In this document: piece by piece, positions 8,516-18,513 of the stretch
Layout of the letters: every line of letters starts with the position of its first letter
Numbering within the stretch: position 1 is the first letter of the stretch
NCBI GenBank assembly: GCA_017985015.1
Contig: JAGNYI010000002.1
Span: 1 to 64,000, forward strand
DNA from: Giesbergeria sp.
Lineage (GTDB): Bacteria; Pseudomonadota; Gammaproteobacteria; Burkholderiales; Burkholderiaceae_C
Length of the DNA: 64,000 nucleotides
Reading direction: 5' to 3'
Position numbers and translations under genes: made by a program
Notes under the pieces: generated by a model
What the model was told of the DNA's origin: nothing
Database searches by the model: none
What the model saw: the letters and a program-made list of their open reading frames with translations, nothing else

Positions 8516-10066
8516 ATGCCTACCACCACCCAGCCCTCCCTGACCCTGCACCCCGGCAAAGTCTCGCTGGCCGAGCTGCGCCGCATCCATGCCGCACCTG
8601 TGGCACTGCGCCTCGACCCCGCAGCGCGTGCAGGCATGCAGGCCTCGCAAGCCACGGTGCAGCGCATCGTCGATGAAGACCAGGTGGTCTATGGCATCAA
8701 CACAGGTTTTGGCAAGCTGGCCAGCACGAAGATTGCCCACGAGCGCCTGGCCGAGCTGCAGCGCAACCTGGTGCTCTCGCACAGCGTGGGCACGGGCGAC
8801 GCGCTGCCCGATGCCGTGGTGCGACTTATCCTGGCGACCAAGGCTGTGAGCCTGGCGCGCGGGCATTCGGGCATCCGCCCCGAAATCGCCGAGGCCCTGC
8901 TGGCGCTGGCCAACGCCAATGTGCTGCCCGTGATCCCCGCCAAGGGCTCGGTGGGCGCCTCGGGCGACCTGGCACCGCTGGCGCACATGGCGTGTGTGCT
9001 GATTGGCGAGGGCCAGGCCAAGGTCAATGAAAAGATCGTCTCCGGCAAGGAAGCCATGGCGGCTGTGGGCTTGGCGCCCTTTGTCCTCGGCCCCAAGGAA
9101 GGGCTGGCGCTGCTCAATGGCACGCAGGTGTCCACTTCGCTGGCGCTCGCGGGCCTGTTTGGCGCAGAGGACGTGTTTGCCGCGGCCCTGGTGGCCGGGT
9201 GCCTGTCCCTCGAAGCCATCAAGGGCTCGGTCAAGCCGTTTGACGCCCGCATCCACGAAGCGCGCGGCCAGGTGGGGCAGATCGCCGTGGCCGCTGCCGT
9301 GCGTGCGCTGCTGGACGGCAGCGCCATCGATCCCTCGCACCCGCACTGCGGCCGCGTGCAAGACCCGTATTCGATCCGCTGCGTGCCGCAGGTGATGGGC
9401 GCGTGCCTGGACAACCTGCAGCACGCCGCGCGCGTCCTCGCCATTGAGGCGAATGCCGCGTCGGACAACCCGCTGGTGTTCAGCAACGGCGACGTCATTT
9501 CCGGCGGCAACTTCCACGCCGAACCCATCGCCTTTGTCGCCGACATCATTGCACTGGCCGTGTCCGAAATCGGTGCCATCTCCGAGCGACGCCTGTCCTT
9601 GCTGCTCGACCCCGGCCTCTCGGGCCTGCCGGCCTTCCTCATCAGCGACAGCGGCGTGAATTCGGGCTTCATGATTGCCCAGGTCACTGCCGCTGCCCTG
9701 GCCGCCGAGAACCAGTGCCTGGCCAACCCCAGCAGCGTGACCAGCCTGCCGACGTCCGCCAACCAGGAAGACCATGTGTCCATGGCGACCTACGGCGCGC
9801 GGCGCCTCGCCGACATGGTGCGCAATGCGGCAGTGATGGTGGGCATCGAAGCCATGGCGGCCGCACAAGGAATGGAATTTGATCGCTCGCTCAAGAGTTC
9901 ACCCCTCATCGAAGCCCAGTTCGCCGCTATCCGCGAGCGCGTGGCCTATCTGGAGCAGGACCGCTTTCTCGCACCGGACATTGACGCCATGCGCGCATGG
10001 GCGCAGCAGTCCACGTGGCCTGCGCCGCTTTTGCACTGCCTGCCCAGCCATAGAAGGCAGGAGTGA
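8516..10066 (+). CDS. hutH: Histidine ammonia-lyase
   Basis: 516 residues, the normal length. It deaminates L-histidine to trans-urocanate and ammonia, the first step of the pathway. The MIO prosthetic group forms from the Ala-Ser-Gly triad, seen here as A148-S149-G150 in [24 protein letters not shown] (about 59-68), the RCVPQVMGA region and [14 protein letters not shown] are all conserved. The ATG at 8516 starts the natural N-terminus. No clear Shine-Dalgarno precedes it; the space is taken by the operator-like palindrome. Confidence 0.97.
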   Translation: MPTTTQPSLTLHPGKVSLAELRRIHAAPVALRLDPAARAGMQASQATVQRIVDEDQVVYGINTGFGKLASTKIAHERLAELQRNLVLSHSVGTGDALPDAVVRLILATKAVSLARGHSGIRPEIAEALLALANANVLPVIPAKGSVGASGDLAPLAHMACVLIGEGQAKVNEKIVSGKEAMAAVGLAPFVLGPKEGLALLNGTQVSTSLALAGLFGAEDVFAAALVAGCLSLEAIKGSVKPFDARIHEARGQVGQIAVAAAVRALLDGSAIDPSHPHCGRVQDPYSIRCVPQVMGACLDNLQHAARVLAIEANAASDNPLVFSNGDVISGGNFHAEPIAFVADIIALAVSEIGAISERRLSLLLDPGLSGLPAFLISDSGVNSGFMIAQVTAAALAAENQCLANPSSVTSLPTSANQEDHVSMATYGARRLADMVRNAAVMVGIEAMAAAQGMEFDRSLKSSPLIEAQFAAIRERVAYLEQDRFLAPDIDAMRAWAQQSTWPAPLLHCLPSHRRQE

Positions 10067-10103
10067 GTCTGCTGCGCCCACCGATCCCGCACTTGTGCTC
10101 CTC

Positions 10104-10121
10104 GCCGTACGAGAGTACGGC
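10104..10121 (+). other. Hairpin between hutH and hutU
   Basis: Perfect stem GCCGTAC-GAGA-GTACGGC in the 144 bp gap between hutH and hutU, without a T-run. It may stabilise or process the mRNA; no other feature is seen in the gap. Confidence 0.35.
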
Positions 10122-10210
10122 TCCGGTGCTCAGCGCAGGCTCGGCGCGCTCGCGACGACTTCTTCCAGCCTTCTAGCACGCCTAAAGCCAATACCCCAAG
10201 GAGCCCCCCC

Positions 10211-11932
10211 ATGAACGCCAACGATGCCATCCTTTCCGCAACGTCCACCGATCCCCGTTTTGATGCCAGCCGCGTGATCCGCGCGCCGCGCGGCAGCCAG
10301 CTCACCTGCAAAAACTGGCTGATCGAAGCGGCCTACCGCATGATCCAGAACAACCTGGACGCCGAGGTGGCCGAAGACCCGAAGAACCTGGTGGTCTACG
10401 GTGGCATTGGCCGCGCCGCGCGCAACTGGGAATGCTTCGACCAGATCCTGGCCTCGCTCAAGGAACTGAACAGCGATGAAACCTTGCTCGTGCAGTCGGG
10501 CAAGCCCGTGGGTGTGTTCAAGACGCACGAAAACGCGCCGCGCGTGCTGATCGCCAACTCCAACCTGGTCCCCAAGTGGGCCACCTGGGAACACTTCAAT
10601 GAACTCGACCGCAAGGGCTTGTTCATGTACGGCCAAATGACCGCAGGCAGCTGGATCTACATCGGCAGCCAGGGAATCGTGCAGGGCACGTTTGAAACAT
10701 TCGTGGAGGCCGGTCGCCAGCACTACAAAAACAGCCTGGCAGGCAAGTGGATTCTCACCGCCGGTCTGGGCGGCATGGGCGGCGCGCAGCCGCTGGCGGC
10801 CACGCTGGCGGGCGCCTGCTCGCTCAACATCGAGTGCCAGCAGTCGAGCATCGACTTTCGCCTGCGCACCCGCTATGTGGACAAGCAGGCCCGCGACATC
10901 GACCACGCGCTGGAGCTCATCGCGCAGCACACGGCGGCCAAAGAGGCTGTCTCCATCGCCCTGCTGGGCAATGCCGCCGACATCGTTCCCGAACTGGTGC
11001 GCCGCGCCCAGGCGGGCGGCATGCGCCCCGACCTGGTGACCGACCAGACCTCGGCCCACGACCTCATCAATGGCTACCTGCCCAGCGGCTGGAGTGTGGC
11101 GCAGTGGCGCGCCGCGCAAAAAGACCCCGCGCAGCACGCCGCGCTGACCGAGGCCGCATCGCAATCGTGCGCCGTGCACGTGCAGGCCATGCTGGACTTC
11201 CAGGCCATGGGCATTCCCACGGTGGACTACGGCAACAACATCCGCCAGGTGGCGTTCGACCAGGGCGTGAAAAACGCCTTCGATTTCCCCGGCTTCGTGC
11301 CTGCCTACATCCGTCCGCTGTTCTGCGAAGGCAAAGGGCCGTTCCGCTGGGTGGCGCTCTCGGGCGACCCGCAAGACATCTACAAGACCGACGCCAAGCT
11401 CAAGGAACTGTTCCCCAACGACAAGCCGCTGCACCGCTGGCTCGACATGGCGCGCGAACGCATCGCCTTCCAGGGCTTGCCGGCACGCATCTGCTGGCTG
11501 GGCCTGGGCGAGCGCGACAAGGCCGGCCTGGCCTTCAATGAGATGGTGAAAAGCGGTGAGCTCAAGGCCCCTATCGTGATTGGCCGCGACCACCTCGATA
11601 CCGGCTCGGTCGCCAGCCCCAACCGCGAGACCGAAGCCATGAAGGACGGCACCGATGCGGTCAGCGACTGGCCGCTGCTCAACGCGTTGCTCAACACCGC
11701 GGGCGGCGCCACCTGGGTCAGCCTGCACCACGGCGGCGGCGTGGGCATGGGCTACTCGCAGCACGCGGGCATGGTCATCGTGGCCGACGGCACAGACGCG
11801 GCAAAAGAGCGCCTGGCGCGCGTGCTGGTCAACGACTGCGGCAGCGGCGTGATGCGCCATGCGGACGCAGGCTACGAACTGGCGGTGGAAACAGCGAAGA
11901 AACAGGGACTCAAGCTTCCCATGGTGAAGTAA
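10211..11932 (+). CDS. hutU: Urocanate hydratase
   Basis: 573 residues, typical length. It converts urocanate to 4-imidazolone-5-propionate using tightly bound NAD+. The NAD-binding glycine-rich loop is seen as [12 protein letters not shown] (about residue 180). The active-site region [15 protein letters not shown] carries the conserved Cys, and the C-terminal [18 protein letters not shown] block is intact. AAGGAG sits 10 bp before the ATG. It is the second catabolic gene in pathway order. Confidence 0.97.
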   Translation: MNANDAILSATSTDPRFDASRVIRAPRGSQLTCKNWLIEAAYRMIQNNLDAEVAEDPKNLVVYGGIGRAARNWECFDQILASLKELNSDETLLVQSGKPVGVFKTHENAPRVLIANSNLVPKWATWEHFNELDRKGLFMYGQMTAGSWIYIGSQGIVQGTFETFVEAGRQHYKNSLAGKWILTAGLGGMGGAQPLAATLAGACSLNIECQQSSIDFRLRTRYVDKQARDIDHALELIAQHTAAKEAVSIALLGNAADIVPELVRRAQAGGMRPDLVTDQTSAHDLINGYLPSGWSVAQWRAAQKDPAQHAALTEAASQSCAVHVQAMLDFQAMGIPTVDYGNNIRQVAFDQGVKNAFDFPGFVPAYIRPLFCEGKGPFRWVALSGDPQDIYKTDAKLKELFPNDKPLHRWLDMARERIAFQGLPARICWLGLGERDKAGLAFNEMVKSGELKAPIVIGRDHLDTGSVASPNRETEAMKDGTDAVSDWPLLNALLNTAGGATWVSLHHGGGVGMGYSQHAGMVIVADGTDAAKERLARVLVNDCGSGVMRHADAGYELAVETAKKQGLKLPMVK

Positions 11933-11974
11933 CAGGGATAGTGTGACCCGATCGAGGGAGTATGAAAAAAGGGA

Positions 11975-12001
11975 CCGCATTCCCACGCGGTGGGAATGCG
12001 G
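11975..12001 (+). promoter_or_regulatory. Perfect 12-bp inverted repeat upstream of the iclR gene
   Basis: CCGCATTCCCAC-GCG-GTGGGAATGCGG, 43 bp after hutU and 37 bp before the IclR-type gene. There is no T-run on either side, so it reads better as an operator than as a terminator. IclR-family regulators use palindromes of this size, often autoregulatory. A transcript-end role for hutU cannot be excluded. Confidence 0.5.
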
Positions 12002-12038
12002 CATTTGAATGCTGTAGCAATCCTTTGATACTGATTCG

Positions 12039-12785
12039 ATGCCCATCCTTGGCCCCTCCTCCGTTGCAGCCGCTGACCGCGTCTTGCATGTGCTTGCGGT
12101 ACTGGCGCAGCACGGGAAGCCGATGTCAGCAACAGAACTGATCGAGAACACCGGGTTGGCGCGCAGCACGCTCTACCGGCAGCTCGCCCGACTCAAGCTT
12201 TGGGGTTTTGTGCTTGAGACCAATGGACACTACGCGCCGGGACCATTGAGCCTGCAATTGGCGCTGGGCTTCGACATGGCATCGCACCTCGCCATTCATG
12301 CGCGTTCGGGTATGCAGGCACTGGCCCGCCAGTCCCAAGAAAGCGTGGGGCTGGTCGTCGCCGTGAAAGACAGCGTGGTATGCCTGGAAATGGTGGACAG
12401 CCCGCAGGCATTGCGCTGCTCTTTCGAGAAGGGGCGCAGCGTACCGTTGCGCGCAGGAGCATCGGCCAAGTGCCTGCTAGCGCACGCACCTGTGGTGGCG
12501 CGTGATGCCATTCTTGACCAGTACTACGGAGCAGGCACTGCAGAGCGCGAGACGGCGCTGGCTGAGCTGCAAAGCGTGGTCAAGGCAGGTTATGCGGTCA
12601 GTTTCGGCGAGGTGGACGCAGGTGTCTGGGGCATTAGCGTCCCCGTTTTTGGGGCGCCTAGGCAAGCAGCGGGCGCGATCACATTGATGGCCCCCATCTC
12701 ACGCGCCAAAGGGCAGGAAGCCGCTCTCACCAGCATGGCTGTCGTAGCCGCCGCACGCATCTCCCGCAGTCTGACCCAACCTTGA
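12039..12785 (+). CDS. IclR-family transcriptional regulator (hut-linked)
   Basis: 248 residues. N-terminal winged helix (about 8-70; helix-turn-helix around MSATELIENTGLARSTLYRQL) and a C-terminal IclR effector-binding domain (about 85-245) with the usual AGASAKCLLAHAP and GYAVSFGEVDAGVWGISVPVF segments. The domain binds small organic ligands. The gene splits hutHU from the second transporter and is preceded by a perfect palindrome. It is probably a local regulator of the amino-acid transporter that follows, in addition to HutC; its ligand is unknown. Confidence 0.88.
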   Translation: MPILGPSSVAAADRVLHVLAVLAQHGKPMSATELIENTGLARSTLYRQLARLKLWGFVLETNGHYAPGPLSLQLALGFDMASHLAIHARSGMQALARQSQESVGLVVAVKDSVVCLEMVDSPQALRCSFEKGRSVPLRAGASAKCLLAHAPVVARDAILDQYYGAGTAERETALAELQSVVKAGYAVSFGEVDAGVWGISVPVFGAPRQAAGAITLMAPISRAKGQEAALTSMAVVAAARISRSLTQP

Positions 12786-12818
12786 TTTTCCTCCCCCCCA
12801 CTCCAAGGAGCTCTTGCC

Positions 12819-13568
12819 ATGAACTTTCGCCGCAACTTACTTCTCGCCGGCTTGGCCGCCGCCACTCTTTGTGCCACTGGCGTACAGGCACAGGACAACG
12901 TACTGCGCGTCGGCACGGACGCAACGTTTCCGCCCATGGAGTTTGTCGATAACGGCAAACGCACCGGTTTTGACATTGAACTGGTAGAGGCCATCGGCAA
13001 GACTCTGGGCAAGCAGGTCGAGTGGATCGACATTGACTTCAAGGGACTTATCCCTGGCCTCATGTCGAAGCGCTTCGACATGGCGGTATCGGCCATCTAC
13101 ATCACGGACGAGCGCAAGAAGGTCGTCGACTTCACCGACTCCTATTACGCCGGCGGTTTGGTGGTGATGGTGAAAGACAGCAACAAGGCCATCAACAAGC
13201 TGACCGACTTGGACGGAAAGAAAGTCAGCGTGCAGGTAGGGACTAAATCTGTGGGGTTCTTGACCGAAAAATTTCCCAAAGTGCAGCGTGTCGAGGTGGA
13301 AAAGAACCAGGAAATGTTCAGTCTGGTGGACATCGGCCGAGCCGACGCGGCCGTAACAGGCAAGCCTGCAGCCTTCCAGTACGTGCGCACCCGACCTGGC
13401 CTGCGTGTGCTCGACGAGCAACTCACCACCGAGGAATACGGCATGGCCCTGCGCAAGGACACGCCTGAACTTACCCAAGCCGTCAACGGTGCCATCGCCA
13501 AGCTCAAAGCGGATGGAACCTACGCGGCGATCGTAAAGAAGTGGTTCAGCAACAGCGCCGCCAAGTAA
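12819..13568 (+). CDS. Polar amino-acid ABC transporter substrate-binding protein
   Basis: 249-residue solute-binding protein of family 3. A signal peptide (1-24, ending VQAQ) is followed by the family opening LRVGTDATFPPMEFVDNGKRTGFDIEL, the TDERKKVVDFTDSYY core and a closing KADGTYAAIVKKWF helix. A strong AAGGAG precedes the ATG. It is followed directly by its permease and ATPase. Lying inside the hut locus, it most likely captures histidine or a close derivative, but family-3 specificity is not readable by eye. Confidence 0.88.
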   Translation: MNFRRNLLLAGLAAATLCATGVQAQDNVLRVGTDATFPPMEFVDNGKRTGFDIELVEAIGKTLGKQVEWIDIDFKGLIPGLMSKRFDMAVSAIYITDERKKVVDFTDSYYAGGLVVMVKDSNKAINKLTDLDGKKVSVQVGTKSVGFLTEKFPKVQRVEVEKNQEMFSLVDIGRADAAVTGKPAAFQYVRTRPGLRVLDEQLTTEEYGMALRKDTPELTQAVNGAIAKLKADGTYAAIVKKWFSNSAAK

Positions 13569-13588
13569 GCGTATAGCCGGACTGCGCC

Positions 13589-14257
13589 ATGGAACTCGAT
13601 TTCTCTCCGGTCTGGGCCGGAGCGCCTCAACTGCTCGCAGGTGCCCTCGTGACCGTGGAGGTCACGGCGGCGGCCTTGCTGCTGGGCTGCGTGATGGGCT
13701 TGCTCATAGGCGTCGGTCGCCTCAACCCTCAGCGCCGCGCAATCTATGGTCTTTGCACGGCATATGTGGCCGTCATTCGTGGCACGCCGTTGCTGGTGCA
13801 GTTGTTCATCTTGTTTTTCGGTCTGCCCCAGTTTGGCGTTCTTTTGCCGGCGTTCGTGTGCGGCGTGATTGGCCTGGGCATCTACTCGGGCGCCTACGTC
13901 TCGGAAATCGTGCGCGGCGCAATCCAATCCATTGACCGTGGCCAGATGGAGGCTGCGCGCTCCATCGGCATGTCGTCCGGGCTGGCGATGCGCACGGTGG
14001 TATTGCCTCAGGCCCTGGTGCGCATGATCCCTCCGCTGGGCAATGAGTTCATTGCACTCATCAAGAACTCGGCGCTGGTTTCGCTGCTCACCATCCACGA
14101 CCTGATGCATGAGGGGCAGAAAATCATCAGCGTGTCGTACCGGTCGCTGGAGGTGTATTTGGCCATCGCGGTTGTGTACTTCATTCTCACTGGAGCCACC
14201 ACGCTGTTCCTGCGCCACATGGAGTTGCGCCTTCGCGCTGGAGGGATGGTGCAATGA
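13589..14257 (+). CDS. Polar amino-acid ABC transporter permease
   Basis: 222-residue inner-membrane permease of the HisM/GlnP type, with about five membrane segments. The EAA-type motif is [46 protein letters not shown] is the conserved first-half segment of the family. It is the single permease of the system, so it probably works as a homodimer. Its stop overlaps the ATPase start by 4 bp. Confidence 0.9.
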   Translation: MELDFSPVWAGAPQLLAGALVTVEVTAAALLLGCVMGLLIGVGRLNPQRRAIYGLCTAYVAVIRGTPLLVQLFILFFGLPQFGVLLPAFVCGVIGLGIYSGAYVSEIVRGAIQSIDRGQMEAARSIGMSSGLAMRTVVLPQALVRMIPPLGNEFIALIKNSALVSLLTIHDLMHEGQKIISVSYRSLEVYLAIAVVYFILTGATTLFLRHMELRLRAGGMVQ

Positions 14258-15045
14258 CCAAGCTGCCCTTGAAGAACGCCGCCGACCCTGCGCAGCCCAT
14301 CGTGCGCATTCGCGGTCTGCGCAAAAGCTTTGGCGACCATGTGGTGCTGAACGGCATCGACTTTGAGGTGCTGCAGTCGCAAGTGGTTGTGGTAATCGGG
14401 CCCAGTGGCTCAGGCAAAAGCACCTTTTTGCGCTGCTGCAATGGGCTGGAGCAGCCTGAAGGCGGCACGGTCGAGATCTGCGGCCGCACCTTGGTGCAGG
14501 AAGGCCGCATGCTGGCAGAGCCCGAACTCAATTCGCTGCGCGAAGAGGTGGGAATGGTGTTCCAGTCGTTCAATCTGTTTCCGCACCTTTCGGTGCTCGA
14601 AAACATTGCCTTAGGCCCGCGCAAACTGCGCGGCCTTTCACGCAAGCAAGCAGATGAGCGTGCCCAGGCACTGCTAGCCAAAGTGGGCCTGACGCAAAAA
14701 GCATCGGCCATGCCTGCCAGCCTGTCGGGTGGTCAAAAACAGCGCGTTGCCATTGCCCGAGCGCTCGCCATGGAGCCGCGCGTGATGCTGTTCGATGAGC
14801 CAACCTCGGCGCTGGATCCAGAGCTGGTGGGAGAGGTGCTGCAGGTGATGAAGCTGCTGGCCAGCGAAGGCATGACCATGATGGTGGTCACCCATGAAAT
14901 GGATTTTGCGCGGGAGGTCGGCGATGTAGTCGTCGTGATGGACGGTGGCGGCATCATCGAGGCAGGCCTGCCCGCCACCATCTTCACAAATCCCACACAG
15001 GAGCGTACACGGTCCTTCCTTCAAGCAGTGCTTTCGCGTGCTTGA
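14254..15045 (+). CDS. Polar amino-acid ABC transporter ATP-binding protein
   Basis: 263 residues, HisP/GlnQ-like. Walker A is GPSGSGKST, the Q-loop is [18 protein letters not shown], the signature is [15 protein letters not shown], Walker B is [19 protein letters not shown] and the H-loop is VVTHEMDFA. All motifs are intact. The ATGA overlap with the permease couples their translation. It ends 52 bp before a small unassigned reading frame and about 240 bp before hutD. Confidence 0.92.
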   Translation: MTKLPLKNAADPAQPIVRIRGLRKSFGDHVVLNGIDFEVLQSQVVVVIGPSGSGKSTFLRCCNGLEQPEGGTVEICGRTLVQEGRMLAEPELNSLREEVGMVFQSFNLFPHLSVLENIALGPRKLRGLSRKQADERAQALLAKVGLTQKASAMPASLSGGQKQRVAIARALAMEPRVMLFDEPTSALDPELVGEVLQVMKLLASEGMTMMVVTHEMDFAREVGDVVVVMDGGGIIEAGLPATIFTNPTQERTRSFLQAVLSRA

Positions 15046-15097
15046 CGCCATGTGCCATGTGCGCTGTAGGTACCAACGGTAAGGAAAGAGGTAGGTG

Positions 15098-15280
15098 ATG
15101 GCCGCAACATCAAACCTATTGCCCGAGGGAATCCTAGAGTACCTAGTGGACCAGGACATCGCTGGCTTTCGGCGCGAAGGCGAGGCGTGCGTGCGCCAGC
15201 TGCCCACACCAGGCAACGTCGGTTGGGTGCGGGCAGACCTGCCAACGGACCTCCCGCTGTTGCCGTTGCTGGCGGGCTAA
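15098..15280 (+). CDS. Small open frame between transporter and hutD, unknown
   Basis: 60 residues (61 from a GTG at 15095), with a plausible AAGGAAAGAGG ribosome site just before the start and a stop 5 bp before hutD. Without it the gap would be 240 bp in an otherwise tight operon. The sequence (opening MAATSNLLPEGILEYL, ending LPTDLPLLPLLAG) is acidic and Leu-rich and matches nothing I recognise. It may be a translational leader for hutD or a remnant. Confidence 0.4.
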   Translation: MAATSNLLPEGILEYLVDQDIAGFRREGEACVRQLPTPGNVGWVRADLPTDLPLLPLLAG

Positions 15281-15285
15281 CCGGC

Positions 15286-15885
15286 ATGGCGCTGCAGCAC
15301 TTCGATCTGAACCGGGTGCCCGCCTCCCTCTGGAAGAACGGCGGTGGCGCCACGCGCGAACTCGCCTGCTGGCCACCGGGCGCAGACATGGAGCATTTCG
15401 ACTGGCGCGTGAGCGTGGCGACGGTTGCTGCGAGTGGCCCGTTCTCGTGCTTTGCGGAGGTGGACCGGGTCATCACCCTGCTCACGGGCGATGGCGTGCA
15501 CCTGCGCCAGAGCGCCACCGGCATCGACCACCGCCTGGATAAGGCGCTGCAACCCTTTGCCTTTGCGGGCGACGGCGGCATGGACTGCGACCTGCTGGGC
15601 GGCACGTCGCAGGATTTCAACCTGATGACGCGCCGGAGCCGTTGGCGCGGCGCAGTGCAGGTGTTGAGAAATCAAGCCGTTTTCCCCGCCCGGCCTGCCG
15701 GTTTGCTGCTGGCAGTGCAGGGCCGCTGGACCGTAGCGCCCCTGACCGCCACCCCAGGCCAAGCTGCGGTACTGACGCCGGATACCGGCCTGTGGTGGGC
15801 CGATGAAGACTGCGGCTGGAGCGCCGTGCCGGAGGCAGGCGCTGCAAGCGGCGTGCTGGTGCAGGTGCTGCTGGAGCCGGTCTGA
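15286..15885 (+). CDS. hutD: HutD family protein
   Basis: 199-residue cupin-fold protein of the HutD/Ves family. Recognisable segments are the opening VPASLWKNGGGATRELACWP, FDWRVSVATVAASGPFSCF and DCDLLGGTSQDFNLMTRR. HutD is widespread in hut operons and is thought to tune the pathway, perhaps by binding formylglutamate, but it is not an enzyme of the route. The ATG at 15286 is chosen at the family start. The hut gene order is interrupted after it by two small repeat elements. Confidence 0.92.
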   Translation: MALQHFDLNRVPASLWKNGGGATRELACWPPGADMEHFDWRVSVATVAASGPFSCFAEVDRVITLLTGDGVHLRQSATGIDHRLDKALQPFAFAGDGGMDCDLLGGTSQDFNLMTRRSRWRGAVQVLRNQAVFPARPAGLLLAVQGRWTVAPLTATPGQAAVLTPDTGLWWADEDCGWSAVPEAGAASGVLVQVLLEPV

Positions 15886-15915
15886 CACACGCGTTACGAG
15901 AATGGAAATTTATAT

Positions 15916-15964
15916 AAAAATGGCATCTAGCGCTTATCTGGTAAGCGCGAGCTGCTATCAAAAC
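15916..15964 (+). repeat. Dispersed TAGCGCTTAT repeat, copy 2
   Basis: AAAAATGGCATCTAGCGCTTAT, then GGTAAGCGCGAGCTGCTATC. It lies between hutD and hutI, immediately before an inverted-repeat element. Confidence 0.75.
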
Positions 15965-15973
15965 AGTAGTTTT

Positions 15974-16074
15974 AGGACTTGCGCAAAATGATTCCAGCAA
16001 GGCGCTCTGACGCAGACAGTGCAAGCGCACGGCAAGGAAGAGCAACACCGCTGGGGCGATTTTGCGCAAGTCCT
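15974..16074. mobile_element. 101-bp MITE-like element inside the hut locus
   Basis: Flanked by perfect 16-bp terminal inverted repeats AGGACTTGCGCAAAAT (15974-15989) and ATTTTGCGCAAGTCCT (16059-16074). The interior has no open frame of note. Size and ends fit a non-autonomous miniature element moved by an IS transposase in trans. No exact target duplication is visible. It lies 19 bp before the hutI start, so it may alter expression of hutI and the genes after it. Confidence 0.65.
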
Positions 16075-16092
16075 GAGTTTCATGGAGTGCCT

Positions 16093-17364
16093 ATGACATC
16101 CCCCCCCAGCGCCGATGGTGTGTGGCGCAAGCTGCGCCTGGTGCCCCAACTCACCGCGCCCGACCTGGCGCTGCAGGCCGATGACCTGGCTGCCGTGGTG
16201 GTGGAGGGCGGCATGCTGCGCTGGGTGGGCCCCACGGGCAGCGTGCCCGCCGCCTATGCGGCGCTGCCGCAGTTCGATGGCGGCGGCGCGCTTGCCACGC
16301 CCGGCCTGGTCGATTGCCACACGCACCTGGTCTACGGCGGCCAGCGGGCCAACGAATTTGCCATGCGCCTGGCCGGGGCCAGCTACGAAGAGGTCGCCAA
16401 GGCGGGTGGCGGCATCGTCTCCAGCGTGAACGCCACGCGCGCCGCGAGTGAAGACGAATTGTTCGCCCTCGCCTTGCCGCGCCTGCAGTCGCTGCTCGAT
16501 GAGGGCGTATGCGCCATCGAGATCAAGTCCGGCTACGGCCTGCTGCTTGCGCACGAGCGCAAGCAGTTGCGCGTGGCGCGCCGCCTGGGCGAGGCGCTGG
16601 GTGTCACGGTGCGCACCACCTTTCTGGGCGCGCACGCGCTGCCGCCCGAATACGCGGGCAAGAGCCAAGGAAGCCAGGCGTATATCGATGCGGTGTGCAA
16701 GGAGATGCTGCCCGCGCTCGCTGCCGAGGGCCTGGTGGATGCGGTCGACGTGTTCTGCGAACGCATCGCCTTCACCCTGGCCGAGACCGAGCAGGTGTTC
16801 CAGGCGGCGCAGCAACTGGGCATCCCGGTCAAGCTGCATGCCGAGCAGCTCTCGGACATGGGCGGATCGGCGCTCGCAGCACGCTACGGCGCACTGTCGT
16901 GCGACCACATCGAGCATTTGTCGCAGGCGGGTATCGACGCCATGAAAGCCGCAGGTACCGTGGCGGTGCTGCTGCCCGGCGCTTACTACACGCTGCGCGA
17001 CACCCAGTTGCCGCCCATTGCGCAACTCCGCGCAGCGGGTGTGTCCATGGCCGTGTCCACCGACCACAACCCCGGCACCTCGCCCGCATTGAGCCTGCTG
17101 CTCATGGCCAACATGGCCTGCACGCTGTTTCGCCTGACGGTGCCAGAGGCGCTGGCGGGTATCACTACCCATGCCGCCCGCGCGCTGGGTCTGCAGGACA
17201 CGCACGGCCTGCTCGCCTCGGGCCGCCCGGCCAACTTTGTGCTCTGGCCCTTTACCGAAGCGGCCGAGCTGGCTTACTGGTTTGGCCACAAACCTGCATG
17301 CACCATCGTGCGGCAGGGGCGCGTAGTGCAGGGTGCACCGGCTTCGGCGTCATCGACTCACTAA
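16093..17364 (+). CDS. hutI: Imidazolonepropionase
   Basis: 423-residue metal-dependent amidohydrolase. It opens the imidazolone ring to give N-formimidoyl-L-glutamate. Metal and substrate motifs are intact: [10 protein letters not shown] (metal-binding HxH), [16 protein letters not shown] and [16 protein letters not shown] lies 6-11 bp before the ATG at 16093. An upstream in-frame extension would start inside the MITE-like element and is rejected. Third enzyme of the pathway. Confidence 0.96.
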   Translation: MTSPPSADGVWRKLRLVPQLTAPDLALQADDLAAVVVEGGMLRWVGPTGSVPAAYAALPQFDGGGALATPGLVDCHTHLVYGGQRANEFAMRLAGASYEEVAKAGGGIVSSVNATRAASEDELFALALPRLQSLLDEGVCAIEIKSGYGLLLAHERKQLRVARRLGEALGVTVRTTFLGAHALPPEYAGKSQGSQAYIDAVCKEMLPALAAEGLVDAVDVFCERIAFTLAETEQVFQAAQQLGIPVKLHAEQLSDMGGSALAARYGALSCDHIEHLSQAGIDAMKAAGTVAVLLPGAYYTLRDTQLPPIAQLRAAGVSMAVSTDHNPGTSPALSLLLMANMACTLFRLTVPEALAGITTHAARALGLQDTHGLLASGRPANFVLWPFTEAAELAYWFGHKPACTIVRQGRVVQGAPASASSTH

Positions 17365-17376
17365 GGCATTCATTCC

Positions 17377-18513
17377 ATGACCGCTTCTGCCCTCCATGCA
17401 CTCGCCCGTCCCGAGGTGCTCCCGCTGCCAGCCTACAACGCAGGCCTGTCATCCAAGGCCGTCCGCGCGCGCTACGGCGTGACCGATATTGCCCGCCTGG
17501 CCAGCAACGAAAACCCCTATGGCCCCAGTCCTGCGGTGGCGCGGGCGCTGGTCGATCTGGCCGCACAGGTGGGCCACTACCCCGACGCCCAATGCACAGC
17601 GCTGCGCGCCGCCATTGGCGAGCGCACCGGCGTCGCTGCCGACTGCATCGTGGTCGGCAATGGCTCCGAGGACATCCTGCAGATGCTCTGCCAGGCCTTT
17701 CTGTCGCCGGGCGCCCGCGTGCTCACCCAGCGCCCGGCCTTTGGCCTGCACGAAATTTACCCGCGCATGATGGGGGCGCAGGTCGAGCTGTTGGAGCTGA
17801 CGCCCGCGCTGGGCTTTGATACCGATGCCTGGTGCGCGGCCCTCGCGCGCGGCCCCCACATGGCCATGCTGGCCAACCCCTCCAACCCCGTGGGCTGCAT
17901 GTTCGATGCGGGCGAATTCACCCGTTTGCTCGCTGCCACACCCGACCACACCCTGCTGGTGGTGGACGAGGCCTATGTCGAATACGCGCGGCTCGCTCCC
18001 GGCTACCCCGATGTGCTGGCGCTGCTGCGCGCGTGCAGCATGCCGTGGATCGTGCTGCGTACCTTCTCGAAAGCCTGGGGTCTGGCGGGTCTGCGCGTGG
18101 GCTACGGCCTGGCGTCGGACGCCGCGCTGGTGCAGCTGCTGGACCGCGTGCGCACGCCCTTCAACGTCAACCACGCCGCGCAGATGGCGGCGCTGGCCGC
18201 CTGGGGCGACGAGGCGCACATGCAGCACGCTGTGGCCGAGACGGTGCGGCTGCGCGACCAACTGGCGGCGCGCCTGCGGGCGGCACCCGGTCTACAAGGG
18301 TTTCGCATTGCGCCTTCGGCCGCCAACTTTCTGTTCATCGACCTGGGCCGCCCCAGCGGCCAGGTCAGCGAAGCCCTGCTCGCGCGCGGCATCATCACCA
18401 AGCCCTGGAAAGATCCGGGATTCGAGCACTTTTTGCGCGTCTCGATGGGTTCGGCAGGCGACCTGGATCGCTTTGTGCAGGCGCTTGCCACCATCTTTGG
18501 AGCGACAGCATGA
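17377..18513 (+). CDS. HisC-like pyridoxal-phosphate aminotransferase in the hut operon
   Basis: 378-residue fold-type I aminotransferase closest in pattern to histidinol-phosphate aminotransferase: SNENPYGPSPAV opening, GNGSEDILQML (PLP phosphate site), NPSNPVGCMF, VVDEAYVEYA (Asp to PLP nitrogen), and the Schiff-base lysine in RTFSKAWGLAGLRVGYG. It starts 12 bp after hutI, and hutF starts inside its stop, so it belongs to the hut operon. A biosynthetic HisC has no role in histidine breakdown. It may act on histidine itself (side route to imidazolepyruvate) or another aromatic substrate; this is inference. Confidence 0.85.
   Translation: MTASALHALARPEVLPLPAYNAGLSSKAVRARYGVTDIARLASNENPYGPSPAVARALVDLAAQVGHYPDAQCTALRAAIGERTGVAADCIVVGNGSEDILQMLCQAFLSPGARVLTQRPAFGLHEIYPRMMGAQVELLELTPALGFDTDAWCAALARGPHMAMLANPSNPVGCMFDAGEFTRLLAATPDHTLLVVDEAYVEYARLAPGYPDVLALLRACSMPWIVLRTFSKAWGLAGLRVGYGLASDAALVQLLDRVRTPFNVNHAAQMAALAAWGDEAHMQHAVAETVRLRDQLAARLRAAPGLQGFRIAPSAANFLFIDLGRPSGQVSEALLARGIITKPWKDPGFEHFLRVSMGSAGDLDRFVQALATIFGATA

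Noticed and set aside
7643..9868. 741-codon - strand frame across hutC and hutH
   Set aside because: It spans two well-supported + strand genes and shows only shadow composition.
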